A program made the position numbers and the translations under genes. From NCBI GenBank assembly GCA_029547025.1, contig JAKPQA010000023.1:1-45923 (forward strand): a stretch of DNA of 45,923 bases, given 5' to 3'. The DNA comes from Armatimonadota bacterium (GTDB lineage: Bacteria; Armatimonadota; Zipacnadia; UBA1398; JAKPQA01). Shown piece by piece: positions 39,481 through 45,923 of the stretch (its first letter is position 1; each line of letters begins with the position of its first letter). The notes below the pieces were generated by a model. The model ran no database searches, was not told the DNA's origin, and saw only the letters and a program-made list of their open reading frames with translations.

Positions 39481-39648
39481 GCCCGCCTCGGTCCCCGCTC
39501 GTCCAAACTCCGAATGGCCGCTTCAGCCCGACGCCACTCGGTGAAGGCGCTGGCAGTATATCCGACGCGCCCGGCGCGGCTCAATCGCTGCGGCAGCGCA
39601 CACTCTCCGTGTTGTTTGGGCAGCGGGATGGGATGTCCTGCCCCCGAG

Positions 39649-40842
39649 TCACCGTCTTCCGGCAGTGGAGGGGGGCCGGACCGCGCCAGCCAGATCCGTC
39701 GGCACACCATGCGTGAGACCGATGGGCCCGAGGACGTGCGGGTCCACCAGGTCGCGGCCCAGCGCCCGGAGCACGGAGAGCATGGCCGGCTCACCGTAGC
39801 GGGCGAAGGCCAGTTCGTAGACCGCGGCGTCGCCCTTGGCGCCTCGGAACGGGGACAGATCGGGCGCCTTGCGAGTGCCATCGAAGTCGGGCGCGTAGTA
39901 GAGGTACGCGCTGCGCAACCCGGCGCCCTTGTACTCAAACGCATACAGGTCCTGTCCCTGATGGCGCGCCAGCTCGGCCACATAGGTGAGGGCCTTGATC
40001 ACCTGGATCGCGCGTGACACCGGCGCGTCCTGGTTTGCCTCGTAGTTGGCCTTGCCATTGCTGTCGAACAGCCCGGGCATCTTCTTCCCAGTCGCCGCAT
40101 CTTTGGACCCGCGGAGCAGCCCCTGGAACGTGTCCGGATTGTCCGGGGCGTTGTAGGCAAACTCCACCAGCCCACGGTCCTCGCAGATGATCCCCGAGGA
40201 CGCAATCAGATTGAGGTTGAACGCGGTCAAATAGGGCGTGCAGAGTGGGTGCTTCTCTTTGGCCTGAGCCGCAATGGCGCCGGCCCAGGCCTTGATCTGC
40301 CCCTTGAGCTCGTCGGTCATAGGGGCGGCGTCCCAGCACAGGTCCACGGCGTAGTAGAGGGCCGGGAGGGTTTGCGCCACCACGAGCCAGGCCGAGTACG
40401 TGTTCGGCAGCTTCGCTTCCATGGCGCTCGCCCAGGCGGACGCGAACTCGGCCACTTTGGCCGCATATCTCTCGTCGCCCGTTAGGGCGTAGGCGATGCC
40501 GAGGTCACGAGCGGCAGCGAGATCGCGGCGCGCCAGCTGCCCGTGGGTGGTGACCAAGGTCACCTGGGATGGATCGGACGGCAGCGGCGGAATGAGCACA
40601 TTCCTGAATGGCCCGGTGACTGGCTGTGGGGTGCGCGCGAGGAGCTGGTCGGCACCGGCGACGAGTCGGTCGGCCATGGTCCGCGCTGGCGCGTCGCTGG
40701 CGATCCGCTGCCGCAGACGCGCGATCTCGTCCGCGTTGAGGTACATGCATGGATGGTCGAACGCCGCCGGCGTCGGCGGCTGCCCCCACGAGGAGCCGGC
40801 GGATAGCGCCAGTGCACCGATCGCCCAAGCGATAGCCCTCAA
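39649..40842 (-). CDS. Secreted alginate-lyase-like protein
   Basis: A 397-residue exported protein of alginate-lyase-like helical barrel type (PF05426-like). The start is a TTG at 40842 with GGAGG 9 bases upstream, giving RAIAWAIGALALSAGSSWGQ as signal peptide. Features are MYLNADEIARLRQRI at the N-terminus, ARDLGIAYALTGDERYAAKVAEFASAWA, LCTPYLTAFNLNLIASSG and QDLYAFEYKGAGLRSAYLYY. The family degrades uronic-acid glycans by beta-elimination, but the substrate here is inferred only from family resemblance. No clear neighbour overlap exists; the deacetylase and glycoside hydrolase are downstream on the same strand. Confidence 0.78.
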   Translation of the reverse strand: MRAIAWAIGALALSAGSSWGQPPTPAAFDHPCMYLNADEIARLRQRIASDAPARTMADRLVAGADQLLARTPQPVTGPFRNVLIPPLPSDPSQVTLVTTHGQLARRDLAAARDLGIAYALTGDERYAAKVAEFASAWASAMEAKLPNTYSAWLVVAQTLPALYYAVDLCWDAAPMTDELKGQIKAWAGAIAAQAKEKHPLCTPYLTAFNLNLIASSGIICEDRGLVEFAYNAPDNPDTFQGLLRGSKDAATGKKMPGLFDSNGKANYEANQDAPVSRAIQVIKALTYVAELARHQGQDLYAFEYKGAGLRSAYLYYAPDFDGTRKAPDLSPFRGAKGDAAVYELAFARYGEPAMLSVLRALGRDLVDPHVLGPIGLTHGVPTDLAGAVRPPSTAGRR

Positions 40843-41059
40843 CCCGACACGCCTCCGATGCCGTGCCACTTGCGGCCAGGCCGCCACAGCGGGCCGCGCC
40901 CACCAGCAGTAGGACGTTCTGGAGCCCGGCGAGGTGCCCCGCGCCCGGTGCAGACGCCGGTCGGCACTATATGCGCGGCCCAGTGGGGCTGTCAAAGCGC
41001 CGGCGGAGTGACACGGCCGCGAGTGCGGCCGTCGCGACGCCTCATGCGGCCCTGCCGCG
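40843..41059 (-). other. Gap before the alginate-lyase-like gene
   Basis: 217 bases between two minus-strand genes, with only the ribosome site of the lyase gene identified. No hairpin with a U-run was seen. Confidence 0.3.
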
Positions 41060-43096
41060 CTAGCCGGGGCTTCTGAGCATACGCGTGCGGGCGATCGATG
41101 ATGGATAGGCGGCAGCGCCCGTCGGGGGCGGATTGTCCGGCGCGATGTGGGTCCAATGGATGGTGACGGTCGTGCCGTCGTCGACGCGTGAGAAGCTGCG
41201 GGCGGGGATGTCCCAGTTCGCGGGAAGCGTCTCCGCCGGCAGCAGGCCGGCGGTGCCGTAACTCGCCGACCAGTGTGAGGTCGTGGTCCCCTCCGAGTCG
41301 GTACGAGTCAGGGTGCCGTCGACGTTGATGGAGGCGCGGCGCTGCACGGTACCGGCGTCGAGATCGAGCTGGAATGCCTGGATCAGGGCATTCGAGTCGC
41401 TATCACGATCTGCGCCGCCGCGGGCGTCCAGCGAGTAGTGGACGAGCTCCCCGCCGTCGACCACATCCCACTCGCCGCCGATGTTCCAGGTGATCTCCCA
41501 GTGCTCGGGTTGGAACAGGGCATAGCCGGACGGGGTGGGCATGGTTACGGGCGTACCGTCGATGTCGGCCCGAATCTGGTGGAGGAGGGCGCGTCCGTCG
41601 AAGACGGCCTGGATGGTTCCATCATAGCGGCCAGGCCGCTCCACATCGGCGTCGAATCCTCCGCTGAAGTGGGTGAGCGGCACGGGGTTGCTTTCGAGAT
41701 GGTTCACGCGAACCCGCACATCACCCACCAGTCCGGTGGTGCCCCGCGGGAAATCGCCCTGGACATAGAATGGTTGCCAGACCGCAATTGTCAAAGGTGT
41801 TTCATCAACAAGAATCTGCCCGCGCGTGCGGCCGAAGTAGCCGTTCAGCCAAACATTGGCCCGGGACGACTCCGTTTCGGGGTGGAACACGCCGCCACTG
41901 ATCACGGGGCACAGCGCCGTCCTCTCGTCATCGGCGCTGGTGGGCCGGAAGTACTCGAGGTCAGATGTGTCTCCCTGGGGCGACACGTAGCGTGTCCAGC
42001 CGCGGCGGTCCAGCTCTCGCCACACGTCGTCGGCGGTGAAGGGACGAGTGGGCGGGTCCAACGGGTGCGTCACGTTGAGGCCGCTCATTCGGTCGAGGGC
42101 CCACAGGGACCACGCCGTGGCCCGACGCACCGGGGCGGGCCCTCGCCAACCGAGGACCAACTCGGTCCCCATGTCACAGAGCGACGCGGCCAGGTCGGTG
42201 TAGTACGTCAGGCTGTTGCAGGCGTTGAGCCAGACGATTCCGTGGCTTGCCATGGGGTTGCAGTAGTGCTCGAAGAACCGGCGGGTCACGGCCATTGCGC
42301 GCACGTCCTCGACATGGTCGCCCGTCTTGTCGACGGAGAGGAACACCATCCGGCCCTCGGCCAGGTCCTCAGCCCAGGCGGGATTGGGCCCGTCGGCGGC
42401 CTCGTACCGCTCGGCGGTCTGCAGGGCATAGATCGGCACGTCGCCGGCGTCGGTGGGCCAGCGTCCCCATCCACCGTGACCGGTGAAGTAGATGACGCCG
42501 CAGTTGCCCCAGTTTCGGAACCAGTCGATGGTGGCCGTGGGCACGGCACTGGGTACCTGGTACCCGGCGACATGGTATGAGTCGAGCACACGCTGACATG
42601 CCTGTTGGATGGCGGTGTACAGGCCGTTCTCGTCGTAGGAGGCGGCCGCGGTTGCGGCCGGCGTATCCTGCGAGGGGAACCAGCGGGTGGTTACCGGGTG
42701 AGCAGACAGATCGCGCACGGCGCCCGAATCGAGCAGGCTATCCAGCGTAGTGCCCGTCTCGGTCTCCGGGCTGTCGCAATGGTGGAGAATGTGGACCACG
42801 CCCGAGCGGTAACGGACCGATGCATCGCCGGTGGTCTCGTCGACGGAGACGCTCACGACCTCGGCATTGGCTTCAGCCGCGGCCACAAAGGCCTCGGCGC
42901 TACCGGGCCAAGGAGCCGAGTCGCAGGCCTGGTGGAACGACTCAGTGACCGCGTCGGCCGCGTCAACGGTGGCGGTCAGCGGGCCGGTCGTATCGCCGCC
43001 GCCCCCACCACCGGGGCCGCCGCCGCAACCGGCCCACACGCAGAGGCCGGCGAGAGCGAGGGAGAAGACGACCGACGGACCCATGCGACTGACCAT
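41060..43096 (-). CDS. Lipoprotein with caspase-like His/Cys dyad
   Basis: A 678-residue lipoprotein. The signal is MVSRMGPSVVFSLALAGLCV with lipobox WAGC (Cys24), followed by a Gly-rich linker. Residues 190-300 match the clan CD cysteine-peptidase pattern: a strand then GHG (His207) in VIYFTGHGGWG, and a later strand then NAC (Cys293) in IVWLNACNSLTYY. The distance between His and Cys is about 86 residues, longer than in classic caspases but with an inserted region (YALQTAERYEAADG and FLSVDKTGDHVEDV). The remaining C-terminal region, from about residue 430, is beta-rich, probably binding or adhesive. The ATG at 43096 has GAGGGCGG upstream. Substrate and role are unknown. Confidence 0.65.
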   Translation of the reverse strand: MVSRMGPSVVFSLALAGLCVWAGCGGGPGGGGGGDTTGPLTATVDAADAVTESFHQACDSAPWPGSAEAFVAAAEANAEVVSVSVDETTGDASVRYRSGVVHILHHCDSPETETGTTLDSLLDSGAVRDLSAHPVTTRWFPSQDTPAATAAASYDENGLYTAIQQACQRVLDSYHVAGYQVPSAVPTATIDWFRNWGNCGVIYFTGHGGWGRWPTDAGDVPIYALQTAERYEAADGPNPAWAEDLAEGRMVFLSVDKTGDHVEDVRAMAVTRRFFEHYCNPMASHGIVWLNACNSLTYYTDLAASLCDMGTELVLGWRGPAPVRRATAWSLWALDRMSGLNVTHPLDPPTRPFTADDVWRELDRRGWTRYVSPQGDTSDLEYFRPTSADDERTALCPVISGGVFHPETESSRANVWLNGYFGRTRGQILVDETPLTIAVWQPFYVQGDFPRGTTGLVGDVRVRVNHLESNPVPLTHFSGGFDADVERPGRYDGTIQAVFDGRALLHQIRADIDGTPVTMPTPSGYALFQPEHWEITWNIGGEWDVVDGGELVHYSLDARGGADRDSDSNALIQAFQLDLDAGTVQRRASINVDGTLTRTDSEGTTTSHWSASYGTAGLLPAETLPANWDIPARSFSRVDDGTTVTIHWTHIAPDNPPPTGAAAYPSSIARTRMLRSPG

Positions 43097-43292
43097 GTCG
43101 ACACCGCCCTCTCGACGCACCCACACCCTCGGCACCAAACGAGACGACCACCACTCACGATGTTCCTTCCCAGGTTCGTGGCGGAATCCTCGCCGCTGGG
43201 TTGCTTGACGGGGCCGGAAGGCGGCGGGGACAATGGCCTCCGAGCTTGGCCGACCTCGGGCCTCATGCGCCCGGGTATCGTGAGGTGCCCTT
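43097..43292. other. Divergent region between caspase-like lipoprotein and discoidin-type gene
   Basis: 196 bases carrying promoters for both divergent genes; only the ribosome sites were recognised. It has no strong repeats. Confidence 0.3.
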
Positions 43293-45923
43293 GATGATAC
43301 GAACGCCCTCGCTCGTGACCGGCGTCGTGCTCCTGATCGCCCTGTGCGGCCTGGCCCCGGTTGCCCTCCCGGCGGACCCGCCGATCCGTTCTGATCAGCC
43401 CTATGAAGTGACGTTCGAGCCGCTCAATACCCGGTTCGTGCGCGTCGTGATCCGAGCGAGCAGTTCGGGTGACCAGCCGTGCATCGACGAGCTCGAGGTG
43501 TACGGCCCTGATCGTTCGGCGAACCTGGCTCTGGATCGCGTGGGAGCCACAGCGACGGCGTCGTCATGCCTGTCCGGCTACTCAAAGCACGCGGTGGCTC
43601 ACCTCAACGATGGCCGATATGGCAACGACCGGAGCTGGATTCCGGCCACGAGCGGCGTGGAGTGGGCACAGATCGAGCTGGCCCGGACTTCGCTGGTATC
43701 GAAGGTCGTCCTCTCACGGGACCGGGCACGCCAGTTCGGGGACCGAATCCCCACCGAGTTCGAGGTGCGGCTCTCCCAAGATGGCCAGACCTGGCAGACC
43801 GTGCGCCAGGTGTCGGCAGTGGCCATCAGCGGCGCTGCTTCCCAGGGACAGGACGCGGCCCCGCGGCTTCCGGGCCCCCCGCCCCCGCCGAAGCGAGATG
43901 GCGGCGCCTGGCGCACGGGCGGTCTGTCGGCCTCGTCGCTGGCAGCACCGAGGCAGGACGGGCGGGGTCTGCCCAACCTGGCCCTGGCACCCGACGCCAG
44001 GGCGTTGGCCTCGTCGGTCTACGCGGGCGGCGCCATGCCGATCCACCAGATCCGGCACCTCAATGACGGTTGGGCGGGGAATGACCACTCGTGGATCGCG
44101 AACACGGGGGGGCCGGAGTGGGCGGAGATCGACCTGGGCGCTGACTACTGGATCTGTCGCGTTGCGCTGGGGAATGACAACTCGGGGCGCTTCGGCGATC
44201 GAGGGGCGACCACGTACGCAATCCTCACGGCGAGGGAGCATACTGAGGACTCGTCCGCGCCCCAGTGGACCCGCGTGGCCCAGCGCAATGGGGCGCCGCT
44301 ACTGCTTCGAACGGAGATCACCTTCGCGCCGGTCCAGGCGCGCTACGTCCGCGTGCTGCTTGAGGGGTCGAGTGGCGAACCGCGACTCGACGAGGTCGAG
44401 GTCTACGGCCGGCCGACGCCGCTTGCGACCGCCGACGTGGGGCCGCTGACGCCCGAAGAGCAACCCGAGCCAACTGGTGTCACTGACGCACTGCTGAAGT
44501 ACGCGTTCGTCGGCGAGGAGCACGCCTGGCTGAAGACCTATGGCCGCGCGGACCTGGACCCAAGCCTCGTCCCCTACAATGGTCGAGTCCAGCAGTACCC
44601 GCGTCATGTGGGCGATGACGCCCTCCCACTACCACGGTTGGCCGATGGCCCGGTTGTCGATGGCGAGTTGGACGATGCCGCGTGGGCACTCTCCTCGCGA
44701 GGCGTCGCGCGCGTGGCCGACCCGCGCGACTTCGATGAGGGCCCCCTGGTCGAGTGCGCGGTGCGGGCCGGAATCGCCGGCAGCGATCTGGCATTGGCCA
44801 TCCATGTCGACCGCCTACTGAGCTCGCACGTGGCGGTCGTGTCCGCCGCCGACTGGCAGGGCTGCGGCATCGTGACCTGGACCGAGGGCGGCCTCGTGTT
44901 TCGCACGTTCACGCCTCAAGGCGAGCCGGCCGAATCGCGGCCCATCGAGGGTGCGTGCAGTGATGACCTCACCGGATTCGAACTGCGGATTCCGCTCGAG
45001 TGGTTGCCGGGGGCGGCCGGACGCGGTGTCCGGGTCGGTCTGGGCTTGGGCGGCCTTCATACTCCGGCCGCGGGACGGCCGGTCTACTTCCGGCCGTCGG
45101 ATCTTGCCGTCGCCGCGGAAGGCCCGTGTCTGCACGGTTGCTTCCGGCTTCGGCTCACGAACACGGGCGAGCGGCCGGTCGATGTCACCGGCACCGCGCC
45201 GGCGCTTCGCGGCGGGCTGACTCTGGGCCCGGGTGAGGTCCGCGTGCTCGACCTGGCGTCGGCAAGTGGTCCCATCGGACCGGAGCTGGACGTGACACTG
45301 GTCGAGCCGGGCCGTGAGGCCTACGAGCTGCACCTGTTCCGCTACGACCCCCTGGAGCGCACGCTGGACCTGATGGAGGGCATCGCCGACCGGCTCGAGG
45401 CGGCCGGACTCGAGGTCGCCCGCGAGCGGCGGCAGGTGTCTGAGCTTCGAGCGCGCCAGGAGGAGCTGCTCGCCGCCGCACCCGATCGAAGCGCCGAGCG
45501 CCAGGTGTTGTGGGAGGCGCGTGTGGCGAAACGCGACCTGCTGTTACGCGACCCCGATCTGGCCGTGCTGGACCGTGTTCTGTTCGCCAAACGTTTCGCG
45601 TACTGGCCCTCACACATCTACACCGACTACACCGATGCGCCTTTCCGACCGGGCGGCGGCGTTTATGCGCTGTCGATTCCACGGCCCGACGGCCGCCTGG
45701 CGCCTGAGCGGGGCCAGCTCGTCGAGCTGTTCGATGGCCGCAACGGCATCGTGCGCGACCCGGCCCCGACCTTCGACGCGCAGCGCATCTACTTCGGCTA
45801 CCGCCCCTCGGCCGACGGCTTCTACCACATCATGACCATGGCAGCCGACGGTTCCGGCCTGAAACAGCTCACCGACGGTCCGTTCCACGACTTCTACCCG
45901 TGCCCGCTTCCCAATGGTGATGT
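43293..45923 (+). CDS. Large secreted discoidin-domain protein, partial at the window end
   Basis: The frame is open from the ATG at 43293 (GAGG upstream) to the edge, giving 877 codons so far. A signal peptide is at residues 1-28. Two discoidin (F5/8 type C) domains follow, about 30-175 and 225-370: DELEVYG and HLNDGRYGNDRSWI in the first, HLNDGWAGNDHSWI and YVRVLLEGSSGEPRLDEVEVYG in the second. A carbohydrate-binding-like domain (DGPVVDGELDDAAWALS) comes at about 450-610. After a helical segment (RLEAAGLEVARERRQVSELR), LDRVLFAKRFAYWPSHIYTD and GGGVYALSIPRP resemble the start of hydrazine-synthase-alpha-like or TolB-like propeller proteins, with GSGLKQLTDGPFHD at the end. Function is unknown. 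Confidence 0.8.

Overview
The window is GC-rich, densely coded DNA from a bacterium with an outer membrane: it carries lpxD for lipid A, two Skp/OmpH-like periplasmic chaperone genes, several lipoproteins and many secreted proteins. It also has the diaminopimelate aminotransferase route (dapL, dapF), a primary sigma factor, DnaG, HflX, a YhaM-type exoribonuclease and a Memo-family protein. GTG and TTG starts are frequent, usually with a visible purine-rich ribosome site. I cannot place the organism. The mix of Ig-like and discoidin-type domains, unusual glycan-active secreted proteins and multihaem cytochrome would fit an uncultured Armatimonadota-, Hydrogenedentota- or Planctomycetota-like lineage, but that is only a guess.

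Layout. Positions 1-6140 (minus strand) read fumC, superoxide reductase, octahaem cytochrome, ferritin, ferritin-like protein, cydA, cydB (cut by the window edge). This looks like an oxygen, peroxide, iron and nitrogen-oxide stress cluster. Positions 6223-10357 (minus) are an envelope block: two tandem Skp-like genes, a coiled-coil lipoprotein and lpxD. On the plus strand, tkt and a cold-shock gene follow (10684-12975). Positions 13007-15608 hold an M15/YcbK-like peptidase (minus) and a Memo-family gene (plus). Positions 15622-24846 (minus) hold a large secreted protein, a small anchored protein, a zinc alcohol dehydrogenase, a probable GT-C membrane glycosyltransferase, hflX and dapL. dapF follows at 24933. 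A 59-residue coiled-coil gene and yhaM lie on the plus strand (26139-27350).

Positions 27362-32754 (minus) are a dnaG-rpoD operon followed by an M16 peptidase homologue that lacks the metal-binding motif. The strongest finding is here. The rpoD product contains an in-frame insert of about 341 residues made of Ig-like (Big_5 / SbsA-type) repeats, exactly between sigma region 1.2 and region 2. Without it the protein would be about 372 residues, the size of a compact primary sigma factor such as Bacillus SigA. The insert begins and ends in mid-repeat, so the two end halves could together make one more domain.

Positions 32966-45923 are mostly secreted proteins: a Gly/Met-rich protein, a cellulase-superfamily glycoside hydrolase, a CE4 polysaccharide deacetylase with TPR-like and Ig-like parts, a small membrane protein, an alginate-lyase-like protein, a lipoprotein with a caspase-like His/Cys dyad, and the start of a large discoidin-type protein that runs off the end. 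I saw no rRNA, tRNA, CRISPR array, insertion sequence or integrase.
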